From Micromonospora sp. HM5-17 (lineage in GTDB: Bacteria; Actinomycetota; Actinomycetes; Mycobacteriales; Micromonosporaceae): 64,000 nt of DNA. Location of the stretch: NCBI RefSeq assembly GCF_003762835.1, contig NZ_RJWA01000003.1, forward strand, positions 62,001-126,000, written 5' to 3'. Of the stretch, positions 16,031 through 25,283 are shown one piece after another. Within the stretch, counting starts at the first letter, position 1; each line of letters opens with the position of its first letter. A program made the translations under genes and the position numbers. Below the pieces are notes generated by a model that did no database searches, was not told where the DNA came from, and saw only the letters and a list, made by a program, of their open reading frames with translations.

Positions 16031-16094
16031 GACGATCCCTCCGTAGGACCGGGCCGCCACCGCCCGGGCCGCCTTCCAGCCTAGGGTGAATGGT

Positions 16095-17183
16095 GTGCCA
16101 GACGTTAATGCCCGATTGACAAGCGCCACGAACTCCGCCGGCCCCGAACGGCTGGCCAGCTATACGACGCTGCGGCTCGGTGGGGCGCCCGGGGAACTGG
16201 TCACCGCCACGCAAAATGCCGAAATCGTGCAGAGTATACGTGAAGCGGGCTCACGCCAGGAGCCGATTCTGGTGCTCGCCGGTGGCAGCAACGTGGTGAT
16301 CGCGGACGAGGGCTTTCCCGGCACCGTCCTGCTGGTCCGGACCCGGGGGTTCCGGGTGGTGGCCGAGGACGACGAGACGGTGACGGTCCGGGTCGCGGCC
16401 GGCGAGCCCTGGGACGACCTGGTGGCCGCCACCGTCGAGGCGGGCTGGTCGGGGGTGGAGTGTCTCTCCGGCATCCCCGGTTCGGCCGGGGCCACCCCGA
16501 TCCAGAACGTCGGGGCGTACGGGCAGGAGGTCGCCGAGACGGTGACCGCGGTCGAGGCGTATGACCGGGTCACCGGCGACGTGGTCTGGATGACGCCGCG
16601 GGAGTGCGGCTTCGGCTACCGCGCCAGCGTCTTCAAGCACAACGACCGCTGGGCGGTGCTCAGCGTCGACTTCCGGCTGCTCCGCTCGCCCCTCTCCGCC
16701 CCGGTGCGCTACGCCGAACTGGCCCGGACGCTCGGGGTCGAGGTCGGCGACCGGGTGCCGCTGGCCGAGGCCCGGGCGGCGGTTCGGGCGCTGCGGGCCG
16801 GGAAGGGAATGGTGCTCGACGCCGCCGATCCGGACACCCGGTCCGTCGGATCGTTCTTCACCAACCCGGTGCTCGACCAGGCCGCGTACCTGGCGCTGCG
16901 AGAGCGCGCCGCCGAGCTGGGTGAGCCCCCGTCCTGGCCGGGAACGAACGGCACGGTCAAGGTCAGTGCCGCGTGGCTGATCGACAAGGCCGGATTTCCC
17001 AAGGGCTATCGGGGGGCCGGCGGGGTGGCGATCTCCTCCAAGCACACCCTGGCCCTGACCAACCAGGGCGACGGATCGACCACTGCCCTCCTGGCCCTGG
17101 CCCGGGAGATCCGCGACGGGGTCCACGCCCGATTCGGGGTCACCCTGCACCCCGAGCCGGTCCTGGTGAACTGCGCGCTCTGA
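16095..17183 (+). CDS. murB: UDP-N-acetylenolpyruvoylglucosamine reductase
   Basis: FAD- and NADPH-dependent enzyme reducing UDP-GlcNAc-enolpyruvate to UDP-MurNAc, the second committed step of peptidoglycan precursor synthesis. It has 362 residues. FAD-binding motifs are TLRLGGAP, GGSNVVIAD and GIPGSAGATPIQNVGAYGQE. The catalytic Ser is in SVGSFFTNP and the C-terminal Glu in TLHPEPVLVN. YxxSxFK-type sequence (YRASVFKHND) is also present. The long actinobacterial form is intact. GTG 16095 is 7 bases after TAGGGT (16082-16087), indicating leaderless transcription; a GTG at 16086 overlaps that box. Confidence 0.96.
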   Translation: MPDVNARLTSATNSAGPERLASYTTLRLGGAPGELVTATQNAEIVQSIREAGSRQEPILVLAGGSNVVIADEGFPGTVLLVRTRGFRVVAEDDETVTVRVAAGEPWDDLVAATVEAGWSGVECLSGIPGSAGATPIQNVGAYGQEVAETVTAVEAYDRVTGDVVWMTPRECGFGYRASVFKHNDRWAVLSVDFRLLRSPLSAPVRYAELARTLGVEVGDRVPLAEARAAVRALRAGKGMVLDAADPDTRSVGSFFTNPVLDQAAYLALRERAAELGEPPSWPGTNGTVKVSAAWLIDKAGFPKGYRGAGGVAISSKHTLALTNQGDGSTTALLALAREIRDGVHARFGVTLHPEPVLVNCAL

Positions 17184-17210
17184 GCGGCTCGGGCCGCCAA
17201 CCTGTCGGGG

Positions 17211-18083
17211 TCACCCTTGCGTCGTCGCGGGCGGGGCCACGGCGGACCAGGCGACGGTGACCTCGCCGAGCCGCCACCGGGCCGGCCGGTCCAGTACCGG
17301 CCAGCCGGCCGCCCGGACCGCCTCGATCGTGCGGCGCCAGCGCTGCCGGGGCCCGAAGGTGGCGTACGGCGCCGCGGCCCGCCATCCGTCCTCCAGGGCG
17401 CTGATCAGTGCGTGTACCCCGGTTCCGGGGACGTTGTGGTGAATCAGCGCCTTCGGCAGGCGTTCGGCGAGCACCGCCGGACTGTCGAGTGTGGAGAGCC
17501 GGGCGGCCAGGGTCAGCGAACGTGGGCCCGTGGCGTCGACGAGGACCCAGCCGGCGATCCGGCCCAGCTCGTCGCAGGTTCCCTCGACCAGCACCCCGCC
17601 CGGTTGCAGCGCCTCCGTCATCATCCGCCAGGCCGGCGCGACCTCCGGCTCGGCGTACTGGCGCAGCACGTTGAACGCGCGGACCAGCACCGGACGGAGG
17701 CCGGCCAGCTCGAACCCGCCCCGCCGGAAGGCGAGTCCCGGCGGGTCGGCGGCCGGCGCCGCGGCGGCGACGCGGACCGGGTCGATCTCCAGCCCGACCA
17801 CCCGGACGTCGGGCCGGACCGCTGCGGCCAGGCGCGCGCGCAGCTCGACGACGGTGACCGGGCTGGCCCCGTAGCCGAGGTCGACGACCAGCGGGTCGGC
17901 CGCGTCGCGGAGCAGGTCTCCGCAGGCCGCGACGATCCAGTTGTCCACCCGGCGCAGCCGGTTGGGATGGGTGGTCCCCCGGGTGACCGCGCCGATCGGC
18001 CGGCCGGGCGTCCGAAAGCCGGTGCCGGGCGGGTGGGACGTCCGGGGGTCGGCGCCCGGCGTGGGGTGCCGTGCGGCCGACAC
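17211..18083 (-). CDS. SAM-dependent methyltransferase-like protein
   Basis: A 290-residue class I methyltransferase-type Rossmann protein. Motif I reads VVDLGYGASPVTVVEL, the acidic end of strand 2 is GLEIDP, and FNVLRQY and GGVLVEGTCDELG follow. The conserved RGTTHPNRLRRVDNWI precedes the fold. No methyl acceptor can be deduced. GTG 18083 is chosen because it lies 5 bases after the SDR stop with GGAGCTGACC in front; the first 38 residues are low-complexity. It forms a two-gene operon with the upstream SDR gene and converges on murB. Confidence 0.82.
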   Translation of the reverse strand: MSAARHPTPGADPRTSHPPGTGFRTPGRPIGAVTRGTTHPNRLRRVDNWIVAACGDLLRDAADPLVVDLGYGASPVTVVELRARLAAAVRPDVRVVGLEIDPVRVAAAAPAADPPGLAFRRGGFELAGLRPVLVRAFNVLRQYAEPEVAPAWRMMTEALQPGGVLVEGTCDELGRIAGWVLVDATGPRSLTLAARLSTLDSPAVLAERLPKALIHHNVPGTGVHALISALEDGWRAAAPYATFGPRQRWRRTIEAVRAAGWPVLDRPARWRLGEVTVAWSAVAPPATTQG

Positions 18084-18088
18084 TCCGG

Positions 18089-18865
18089 TCAGCTCCGGGA
18101 ACCGCCGACCCGGTGCACCTTGTGCTGGGCGGCCTGGGCCAGCGGGCGGACCACCAGCCGGTCGACGTTGACGTGGTGCGGCCGGGTGGCGCACCAGGCG
18201 ATGCAGTCGGCGATGTCGTCCGCGACCAGCGGCTGGGCCACCCCCGCGTAGACCGCGGCGGCCCGTTCGGCGTCGCCGCCGAATCGGACCAGCCCGAACT
18301 CCTCGGTCCGGACCATGCCCGGGTCGATCTCGATCACCCGGATCGGCCGGCCGCAGAGCTCCAGCCGCAGCGTCTCGGCGAGCGCGGTCTGGGCGTGCTT
18401 GGCGGCGGTGTAGCCGCCCCCACCCTCGTAGACGACGAGGCCGGCGGTCGAGCTGAGCACGATGACGGTGCCGGCGCCGGAGGCCTCCAGCAGCGGCAGC
18501 AGCACCTGGGTGACCCGTAGGGTGCCGAGGACGTTCACGTCGTACATCCACTGCCAGTCGGCGATCGACCCCAGCTCGATCGGGTCCAGGCCGCGGGCAC
18601 CGCCGGCGTTGTTGACGAGCAGGGTGACCGGCCCGGGAAGCGCGCGTACGGTGGCGGCCAGCGCCGCCACCGACTCGTCGGAGGTGACGTCGCAGACCTG
18701 CGCGGTCGCCTGACCGCCGGCGGCCTTGATCTCCTTGACCAGCGCGTCGAGCCGGTCGGCGCGGCGGGCGGCGGCGACGACGTGGAAGCCTTCGGTGGCG
18801 AGTCGGCGGGCGGTGGCGGCACCGATCCCGCTGGACGCGCCGGTGACGATCGCGACAGGAGTCAT
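18089..18865 (-). CDS. Short-chain dehydrogenase/reductase (Rv0484c-like)
   Basis: Classical SDR of 258 residues: cofactor motif TGASSGIG at residues 8-15 with ARR after strand 2 (suggesting NADP(H)), CDVTS, NNAGG, and the catalytic Ser-Tyr-Lys in LSSTAG and [15 protein letters not shown] follows strand 6. Substrate unknown. ATG 18865 is chosen over 18898 because a -10-like CAAAAT lies 6 bases upstream. Its position between murB and mshA on the opposite strand matches mycobacterial Rv0484c. Confidence 0.9.
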   Translation of the reverse strand: MTPVAIVTGASSGIGAATARRLATEGFHVVAAARRADRLDALVKEIKAAGGQATAQVCDVTSDESVAALAATVRALPGPVTLLVNNAGGARGLDPIELGSIADWQWMYDVNVLGTLRVTQVLLPLLEASGAGTVIVLSSTAGLVVYEGGGGYTAAKHAQTALAETLRLELCGRPIRVIEIDPGMVRTEEFGLVRFGGDAERAAAVYAGVAQPLVADDIADCIAWCATRPHHVNVDRLVVRPLAQAAQHKVHRVGGSRS

Positions 18866-19049
18866 CGGGACATTTTGGCCCAGCCTGGTGCGGGCCATCC
18901 CGGCAGGCCGGAATGAGGTCTGTCACCACGCCGGGACGCATGGAGGATTGGGAGCTGCCCGATCGGGAAGATGTCACCCACCCGGGTGGTTCTTGTTGAC
19001 GGGCCCCGGTCGTGCGGGACGGTGGAACACCGTGACAGAAGGAGCGGAC

Positions 19050-20420
19050 GTGGCGGAAGCGCACACCGGCGTCGCCCGGCAGCGAGGTACCCAACCGTGG
19101 CCGACCCCCCGACGGATTGCCACCCTCTCCGTGCACACCTCACCGCTGGATCAACCCGGTACCGGTGACGCGGGTGGGATGAACGTCTACATCGTCGAGG
19201 TCTCCCGGCGGCTGGCCGAGGCCGGCGTCGAGGTCGAGATCTTCACCAGGGCCACCGCCAGCGACCTGCCACCGGTGGTCGAGATGGCGCCCGGGGTCCT
19301 GGTCCGGCACGTCATCTCCGGCCCCTTCGAGGGCCTGGCCAAGGAGGACCTCCCGAGTCAGCTCTGCGCCTTCACCACGGGTGTGCTCCGGGTCGAGGCG
19401 GCCCGGCCCCTCGGCTACTACGACCTGGTCCACTCGCACTACTGGCTCTCCGGTCAGGTCGGTTGGCTGGCCAAGGAGCGCTGGGGGGTGCCGCTGGTGC
19501 ACACCGCGCACACACTGGCGAAGGTCAAGAACGCCCGGCTCGCCGAGGGGGACCGGCCGGAACCGAGGGCGCGGGTGATCGGCGAGGAGCAGGTGGTCGC
19601 GGAGGCGGACCGGCTGGTCGCCAACACCGCCGTCGAGGCCCGGGACCTGATCGACCGGTACGGCGCGGACCCGGGCCGGGTCGAGGTGGTGGAGCCCGGC
19701 GTCGACCTGGACCGCTTCACGCCTCCGACCCCGGGGCGGGAGGAGGCGGCCCGGCTCGCGGCCCGCCGCCGGCTGGGCCTGCCCGAGCATGGGGCCGTCG
19801 TCGCGTTCGTGGGTCGAATCCAGCCGCTGAAGGCGCCGGACGTGCTGCTGCACGCCCTCGCCGAGCTGCGGGACCGCGATCCCCGGCTCGCCGAGCGCGT
19901 CACCGTGGTGATCGCCGGTGGTCCGAGCGGTAGCGGGCTGGATCGGCCGACCGCGCTGATCGACCTCGCCGCGAAGCTCGCCGTGGACGACGCCGTCCGG
20001 TTCCTGCCACCGCAGACCGGCGACGACCTGCCCGCCCTCTATCGGGCCGCGGACCTGGTCGCGGTGCCGTCGCACAACGAGTCGTTCGGCCTGGTCGCCC
20101 TGGAGGCGCAGGCCTGCGGTACGCCGGTGGTGGCGGCCGCGGTCGGTGGCCTGGTCACCGCCGTCCGGGACGGGGTGAGCGGGGTGCTGGTCGACGGGCA
20201 CGACCCGGTCGACTGGGCGCGGGTCCTGGGCGGCCTCCTGGCAGCGCCGGGCCGGCGGGCCGAGCTGTCCCGGGGCGCGGTCGCGCACGCCCGAAGCTTC
20301 TCCTGGGCCCGTACCGCCAGCCGGCTGCTCGCCGTCTACCGTGGGGCGGTGGCGGAACACCGCAACCAGCTCGCCTCCGAGTTGACGGAGGGGGCACGGG
20401 TGGTCCCGCTGGCCTGCTGA
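19050..20420 (+). CDS. mshA: D-inositol-3-phosphate glycosyltransferase (mycothiol synthesis)
   Basis: GT4-family transferase that joins UDP-GlcNAc to 1L-myo-inositol-1-phosphate, the first step of mycothiol synthesis in Actinobacteria. It has 456 residues. N-domain: [46 protein letters not shown]-domain: [15 protein letters not shown] and the donor-binding [21 protein letters not shown] (E-x7-E). GTG 19050 is chosen because AGAAGGAG lies 5 bases upstream; an in-frame GTG at 19032 is the alternative. Mycobacterial synteny (next to YbjN, near gpm and senX3) supports the call. Confidence 0.96.
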   Translation: MAEAHTGVARQRGTQPWPTPRRIATLSVHTSPLDQPGTGDAGGMNVYIVEVSRRLAEAGVEVEIFTRATASDLPPVVEMAPGVLVRHVISGPFEGLAKEDLPSQLCAFTTGVLRVEAARPLGYYDLVHSHYWLSGQVGWLAKERWGVPLVHTAHTLAKVKNARLAEGDRPEPRARVIGEEQVVAEADRLVANTAVEARDLIDRYGADPGRVEVVEPGVDLDRFTPPTPGREEAARLAARRRLGLPEHGAVVAFVGRIQPLKAPDVLLHALAELRDRDPRLAERVTVVIAGGPSGSGLDRPTALIDLAAKLAVDDAVRFLPPQTGDDLPALYRAADLVAVPSHNESFGLVALEAQACGTPVVAAAVGGLVTAVRDGVSGVLVDGHDPVDWARVLGGLLAAPGRRAELSRGAVAHARSFSWARTASRLLAVYRGAVAEHRNQLASELTEGARVVPLAC

Positions 20421-20662
20421 CCCGGAGGATCGGGCGGCGGTCCGAGGCCACCCGCGAGCCCGGGCGGGTGGGCTTCCGACGAGCGGTCGCGGCCGGCCGG
20501 GCACGGGGGGGATCTGTCGGGCGAGCGCGGGTCGCCGGGCGCTCGGGTACGCGGGCTGCGCGCCGGCGGGTCGTCGGCGGCTGCCGGCGCGGACAGCGGA
20601 CCGGTGCGGGTGCCGCCGGGTTGCGGTGCAGACGAGGCCGAGCCGGACGGAAGGTGGGCGGG

Positions 20663-21187
20663 ATGAGGTCACGGGCGGAGATCGGTCAGCTGATCGAGTC
20701 GGTCTGCGCCGACCGGCAGTTGAGCTGCGAGCCGACGGGCGAGTTCTCGTACGCGGTCACGCTGCCCGGCACACACAAGCTCAAGACGATCTGCAACCTG
20801 ATCGTCGGCGACTACGCGCTGCGGATCGAGGCGTTCGTGATGCGCCAGCCGGACGAGCGGCGTGAGGAGCTCTTCACCTGGCTGCTCCAGCGCAACGCCC
20901 GGATGTACGGGGTGGCCTTCTCCGTCGACGCGGTCGGCGACGTGTACCTCACGGGCCGGGTGAGTCTCGCCTCGGTGACCGAGGAGGAGTTGGACCGGCT
21001 GCTCGGCGCGGTGCTCAGCTACGCCGACGACTCCTTCGACACGATGCTGGAGATCGGGTTCGGCACGGCGATCCGCCGGGAGTGGGAGTGGCGGGTCAAG
21101 CGGGGCGAGTCGTTGGCGAACCTCCAGGCGTTCGCGCACCTTGTCGAGCGATCGGCTCCGGAAAACTCGGATTTGGACCGCCCCTGA
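20663..21187 (+). CDS. YbjN-domain protein (Rv0487-like)
   Basis: A 174-residue soluble protein of the YbjN/bacterial sensory-transduction-regulator fold, related to type III chaperones. It is readable as EFSYAVTLPGTHKLKTICNLIVGDYALRIEAFVMRQPDE followed by LFTWLLQRNARMYGVAFSVDAVGDVYLTGRV. Its role is unknown, but it is the usual downstream neighbour of mshA in Actinobacteria. ATG 20663 has GGAAGGTGG upstream; GTG 20654 is a possible longer start. Confidence 0.87.
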   Translation: MRSRAEIGQLIESVCADRQLSCEPTGEFSYAVTLPGTHKLKTICNLIVGDYALRIEAFVMRQPDERREELFTWLLQRNARMYGVAFSVDAVGDVYLTGRVSLASVTEEELDRLLGAVLSYADDSFDTMLEIGFGTAIRREWEWRVKRGESLANLQAFAHLVERSAPENSDLDRP

Positions 21188-21301
21188 CGGGTATGCCCCG
21201 GCGGTGGCACCGGCGGCCCGTGCTGGTGCCCCCACGGCGGTACGCAGCGATGACCGCGCCGCCTGCCGAGGACAGACTGTCAGAGGGAGCGTGAGGATCT
21301 C

Positions 21302-22417
21302 ATGGCCCAGCGGAACAGTTCCGGTCGCGGCGCAACCGCGACCGCGACGAAGCGCCGGCCCAGCAGCGGCACCGACATCAACAAGATCAAGATGATGAAG
21401 GTCGAGGACCTTCGCGGTCAGCTCCGCAAACGCGGCATCTCGGGGATCTCGGCCCTGCGCAAGATGGATCTGGTGAACCGCCTGGTCCGTACGTTGCGGG
21501 CGGAGAGTCGGGGCGGTGCCGCCGCGAAGAAGGCCGCCGCGAAGGCGCCGGCCAAGAAGGCCCCGGCGAGGAGGACGGCCGCGAAGACGATCGCCGCCGC
21601 GCCCGGCAAGCGGGCCGGTGCGCGGAAGACCGTCACCGCCAAGCGCGTCGCCACCGCCCGGAAGGCGCCGGCGAAGAAGGCCCCCGCGAAGCGCGCCCCG
21701 GCCAAGAGGGCGGTCGCCAAGCGCGCTCCGGCGAAGAAGACGGTCGCCAAGCGGGCCCCGGCGAAGCGGGGGCCGGCAGGGAAGGCGGCCGCGAAGCCCG
21801 CGCCGGCCCGAAAGACCACGGCCGCCGCCCGGCAGTCGGCCGGGGGCCGGAAGGCCACCACGGCGACGGTACGGAAGACGGCCGGTGCCCGGAAGGCCGT
21901 TGGGGCCGGGACGAAGGCGCCCGGTACGCGGACGGCGACGACCGCCGCGGTCCGGCAGGCCGCCGCCGGAACCGGGAAGACCACGGCCGCGCCGGCCCGG
22001 AAGGCGACGACCGGGGCGCGGAAGCGCACGTCGGCGGCGGGCCAGACCCGTCCGGCGGGCGGCGGCACGTCGAAGACCCTGAAGTACGCCCAACCGATCA
22101 CCTCGACCCAGGACCAGCCGGAGCGACCGGGTCGGAGCCTGGTGACCCGGGACCACGACGTCATCAGGCGGTGGGCTGAGGCCCGTAACGCCCAGCCGGC
22201 GACGATCGAGGGCACCGAGCGCGAGGGCCGGCTCGGCGTCCTGACGTTTGACTTCCCGGGTTGGCGGGAAGGCGGGGGACTGCGGCCGGTCAGCTGGGAC
22301 GAGTGGTTCGAGACCTTCGACCTACGGCGCCTGAACTTCATCTACCAGGAGCAGTTGTCCGACGGCCGGCAGAGCAACTTCTTCCGTACGGAGTCGCCGG
22401 ACCGGGAGGAGGGATGA
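21302..22417 (+). CDS. Histone-H1-like nucleoid protein with SAP-like head and conserved C-terminal domain
   Basis: A 371-residue three-part protein. Residues 25-60 (INKIKMMKVEDLRGQLRKRG and the following ISALRKMDLVNRLV) resemble a SAP or Rho-N helix-loop-helix nucleic-acid-binding head. Residues about 70-255 are an H1-like Lys/Ala/Pro/Arg tract with PAKKAP and PAKRA repeats, expected to be disordered and to bind DNA. Residues about 280-371 form a compact acidic/aromatic domain (HDVIRRWAEARNAQPATIEGTE through FDFPGW and SWDEWFETFDLRRLNFIYQEQ) known as a stand-alone domain of unknown function in Actinobacteria. ATG 21302 follows GAGGATCTC. It probably compacts the chromosome. Repeat number may vary between strains. 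Confidence 0.82.
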   Translation: MAQRNSSGRGATATATKRRPSSGTDINKIKMMKVEDLRGQLRKRGISGISALRKMDLVNRLVRTLRAESRGGAAAKKAAAKAPAKKAPARRTAAKTIAAAPGKRAGARKTVTAKRVATARKAPAKKAPAKRAPAKRAVAKRAPAKKTVAKRAPAKRGPAGKAAAKPAPARKTTAAARQSAGGRKATTATVRKTAGARKAVGAGTKAPGTRTATTAAVRQAAAGTGKTTAAPARKATTGARKRTSAAGQTRPAGGGTSKTLKYAQPITSTQDQPERPGRSLVTRDHDVIRRWAEARNAQPATIEGTEREGRLGVLTFDFPGWREGGGLRPVSWDEWFETFDLRRLNFIYQEQLSDGRQSNFFRTESPDREEG

Positions 22418-22824
22418 CGGGAGTGCCTAGCATCGGGAATACGGACGATGGCGCCCGGTGTTGTCCCGTACGGCGCCGGAAAAACGTCATCGTAACCCGA
22501 TGTGACCGGCAAGACAGGGGTCTCGGGTTGTGTGGCTGATCTGGCGACAACTACCGTAAGTAGGCGCATCGCGCTCGGAATAGTTCGGGGGATTGCCGGA
22601 TCGATCAGATTCGCGCACCGAGCGCCGATGCTGGGGACGGGTGGCTTGGGAAAGCCGTTGGGGGACGGCGCGGCCACCTGTTACCGGCGGTGTGTGCGGG
22701 CGGCGTTTACGGGGGTGAGCGTCGCCCGCCGCCGCCGGGCCGTCCCGGAAACCCGTTCGATCGCGTCCGGCAGCCGATGGTCCGGCGGTGCCGGTAGGCC
22801 CCCGCTCCGAGCCACCGGCCCGGC
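22418..22824. other. 407-bp gap without a recognisable gene
   Basis: This convergent gap between the H1-like and MFS genes is AT-richer than its surroundings. A TACCGT -10-like hexamer lies at 22552-22557 on the plus strand inside CTACCGTAAGTAG, with no credible ORF downstream; open frames there mirror the MFS tail. A GGCGCC-flanked weak hairpin followed by AAAAA (22450-22486) could end the H1-like transcript. A small RNA is possible but unproven. Confidence 0.4.
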
Positions 22825-24273
22825 TCAGGCGTCGACCGTGGCCGGAGTCGAGCGCCCTCCCGCCAGCCCGTCCGTGGGCCGAGACGACCCGGTTGGTTCC
22901 GTGGGCCGGGACGACCCGGCCGGCCGAACCGCCTCGGTGGGCCGAGCCGCCGGCACCGGCTGAACTGTCTCATCGTGCTGAACCGCCTCCGTCGGCCGGA
23001 GCGATGGCGCCGTGGGCTCGGCGTACGCCTCCTCGATCGCCCGTAGCGCGCGGGCCCGGCGCTCCCGGGCCGGCCCGGAGACCAGGTGGGAGACGGCGGC
23101 CATGGTGCCGAACGCCGCGCAGCCGAGCCAGAGCGCCGTGTTGCCGAACCGTTCCCGGACGAATCCGCCGGCCATGGGCGCCACGAAGGCCGCCACCGAC
23201 CAGGAGAGCGAGAAGAGCCCCTGGTAACGGCCGCGGAGTGCGGACGGCGACAGCTCGGCGATGAGCGTCGAGGTCGACGGCGAGTTCAGCATCTCGCCGA
23301 GGGTCCAGATCACCACCGTGAGGGCGTAGAACCAGGCGCCGTCGGCGAAGGCGGTCAGTCCGAAGCCGACACCGGCGAGGAGCGCCGCCAGCGCCAGCAC
23401 GTGGGAGCGGCGGCGATCCGCGATCAGCCGGGGGACGAAGAGCTGCCCAGCCACGATCATCACGCCGTTGACCGCGATCACGGCGCCGTAGGTGGAGGGC
23501 GACAGTCCGTCCTGGCCCATCGCGATCGGCAGCATCGAGGTGTGCTGCATGAAGATCAGCGCGAGCAGGATGTTCAACGCCACGAAGCTGACGTAGACCC
23601 GGTCGGTCAGCGCGCTCCAGAGCCCGCCCCGGTGTGGCGCGGCGCGGTCGGGCCGGGTGCCCGGGGCGGAGGCGGCGTGGAGCCGGCGGGTCTCGGGAAC
23701 CCTCAGGAAGATGATCGCGGCGGTGCCGAGCGTGGTGGCCGCGTCGACGACGAAGAGCAGCAGGTAGTTCGCCTCGGCCGCCAGGCCGGCGAGGATCGCG
23801 GCGAGGGCGAAGCCGAGGTTGATCGCCCAGTAGTTGAGGGTGAAGGCGCGCAGCCGGTCCCGGTCCGGCACGACGTCGATCAGCATCGCGCCGAAGGCGG
23901 GCCGGGCTCCCTCGGTGAAGACGCCGAGCAGCAGAGCCCCGAGCGCCACCACCCACAGCGGCCGGGCGAACCCGAGCGCCAGCATCATGCTGGCGGCGCC
24001 GACGTGGGCGGTGAGCAGGGTCGGCCGCCGCCCCCACCGGTCGGCGAGGACGCCCCCGGTCAGCGTGCCGACCGCGCCGCCGGCGCCCCAGAGGCCGAGC
24101 ACCACCCCGGCCTCGAACTCGGAGAAGCCGCGGACCTCGGTCAGGTAGATGGCCAGGAAGATGATGACGAAGGAGCCGAGCCGGTTGATCAGGGTGCCGG
24201 TCCAGAGGTACCAGAACGTTCGCGGTAGCCCGCCCACCGTCTCCTGGAACCAGTTCCGGACCGTCCGCACCAT
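22825..24273 (-). CDS. MFS efflux transporter
   Basis: Twelve-helix major facilitator of 482 residues, probably a drug exporter of the DHA/MdtH-like group. The signature loop 2-3 motif is GGVLADRWGRRPTLL. Helix 4-5 region: GVFTEGARPAFGAMLIDVVP. A cytosolic central loop lies near 200-225. The last 75 residues are a repetitive RPTEAV/SSRPTE hydrophilic tail. ATG 24273 is preferred to 24306 because TACCGT (minus strand) lies 9 bases upstream. A partial dyad in the promoter suggests a repressor. The substrate is unknown. Confidence 0.9.
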   Translation of the reverse strand: MVRTVRNWFQETVGGLPRTFWYLWTGTLINRLGSFVIIFLAIYLTEVRGFSEFEAGVVLGLWGAGGAVGTLTGGVLADRWGRRPTLLTAHVGAASMMLALGFARPLWVVALGALLLGVFTEGARPAFGAMLIDVVPDRDRLRAFTLNYWAINLGFALAAILAGLAAEANYLLLFVVDAATTLGTAAIIFLRVPETRRLHAASAPGTRPDRAAPHRGGLWSALTDRVYVSFVALNILLALIFMQHTSMLPIAMGQDGLSPSTYGAVIAVNGVMIVAGQLFVPRLIADRRRSHVLALAALLAGVGFGLTAFADGAWFYALTVVIWTLGEMLNSPSTSTLIAELSPSALRGRYQGLFSLSWSVAAFVAPMAGGFVRERFGNTALWLGCAAFGTMAAVSHLVSGPARERRARALRAIEEAYAEPTAPSLRPTEAVQHDETVQPVPAARPTEAVRPAGSSRPTEPTGSSRPTDGLAGGRSTPATVDA

Positions 24274-24289
24274 GCCCCCCGTACGGTAA

Positions 24290-24305
24290 TGACCGATAGC
24301 TGTCA
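24290..24305. promoter_or_regulatory. Partial dyad in MFS promoter
   Basis: TGACCGATAGCTGTCA has TGAC/GTCA outer arms and lies just upstream of the minus-strand -10 of the transporter, where a TetR- or MarR-type repressor could bind. No such regulator is adjacent. Confidence 0.3.
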
Positions 24306-24419
24306 AGCGCCTTACGACGCTAGTCGTGGCCCACCAGCCAGGTCATCCGTATTTCCACGTGTCGGTCCTCACGCTGGGTCGCCGCGTGCCACCGTTGCTG
24401 GTCCGGCAGGATGAGCCCC

Positions 24420-25223
24420 ATGACTGCGAGTACGAGGACCGAACCGGACAGTGCCCCGGTGGCGGGCGAGGGCGCCGCGGTGGGCACGTTGGTGCTGCTC
24501 CGGCACGGCGAAAGCGACTGGAACGCCAAGAACCTCTTCACCGGCTGGGTCGACGTGGACCTCACGGCCAAGGGCGAGGCGGAGGCAAGGCACGGCGGCG
24601 AACTGCTGCGCCGACACAACCTCCTGCCCGACGTGGTGCACACCAGCGTGCTGCGCCGCGCCATCCGCACCGCCGAACTGGCGCTGCACGCCGCCGACCG
24701 GCACTGGATCGCGGTACGCCGCTCCTGGCGGCTCAACGAGCGGCACTACGGCGCGCTCCAGGGCAAGAACAAGAAGCAGACCCTCGAGGAGTACGGCGAG
24801 GAGCAGTTCATGCTCTGGCGCCGGTCGTACGACACGCCGCCGCCGCCGATCGCCGATGACGACGAGTGGTCCCAGGTCGGTGACCCGCGCTACGCCCTGC
24901 TTCCCCCGGAGCTGATGCCCCGGACGGAGTGCCTGAAGGACGTCGTGGACCGGCTGCTGCCGTACTGGTACGACTCCATCGTGCCGGACATCCTCGCCGG
25001 CCGGACCGTGCTGGTCGCCGCGCACGGCAACTCGCTGCGGGCGCTGGTCAAGCACCTGGACAACATCTCCGACGAGGCGATCGCGAAGCTGAACATCCCC
25101 ACCGGGATCCCGCTGCGCTACGACCTTGACCGGTCGCTGCGCCCGCTGACCGTCGGGGGCGCCTACCTCGACCCGGAGGCGGCCAGGGAGGCCGCCGCCG
25201 CCGTCGCCAACCAGGGCCGCTGA
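24420..25223 (+). CDS. gpmA: 2,3-bisphosphoglycerate-dependent phosphoglycerate mutase
   Basis: Glycolytic mutase interconverting 3- and 2-phosphoglycerate (267 residues, about 18 extra at the N-terminus). The phosphorylated His is in [11 protein letters not shown]. Further conserved motifs are [30 protein letters not shown], the acid-base Glu in [14 protein letters not shown], the second His in [11 protein letters not shown], and the [13 protein letters not shown]-terminus. ATG 24420 lies 7 bases after CAGGAT; ATG 24411 overlaps that hexamer. Neighbourhood (mshA, gpm, senX3) matches mycobacteria. Confidence 0.96.
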   Translation: MTASTRTEPDSAPVAGEGAAVGTLVLLRHGESDWNAKNLFTGWVDVDLTAKGEAEARHGGELLRRHNLLPDVVHTSVLRRAIRTAELALHAADRHWIAVRRSWRLNERHYGALQGKNKKQTLEEYGEEQFMLWRRSYDTPPPPIADDDEWSQVGDPRYALLPPELMPRTECLKDVVDRLLPYWYDSIVPDILAGRTVLVAAHGNSLRALVKHLDNISDEAIAKLNIPTGIPLRYDLDRSLRPLTVGGAYLDPEAAREAAAAVANQGR

Positions 25224-25226
25224 CCT

Positions 25227-25280
25227 GTAAGGAAGGGCCCCTTGTTATCGGATTCTGTATAACAAGGGGCCCTTCCTAAC
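25227..25280. terminator. Bidirectional terminator sharing core with 6114-6175
   Basis: Arms 25227-25248 and 25259-25280 (22 bp, one mismatch) flank a 10-base loop between convergent gpmA and phoU. It lies 3 bases after the gpmA stop and 3 before the phoU stop. The AAGGGCCCCTT core is identical to the first copy. Confidence 0.9.
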
Positions 25281-25283
25281 ACA

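Noticed and set aside
22418-22824. Riboswitch or structured RNA in the H1-like/MFS gap
   Set aside because: Only weak hairpins and one -10-like hexamer seen; no known riboswitch consensus recognised.
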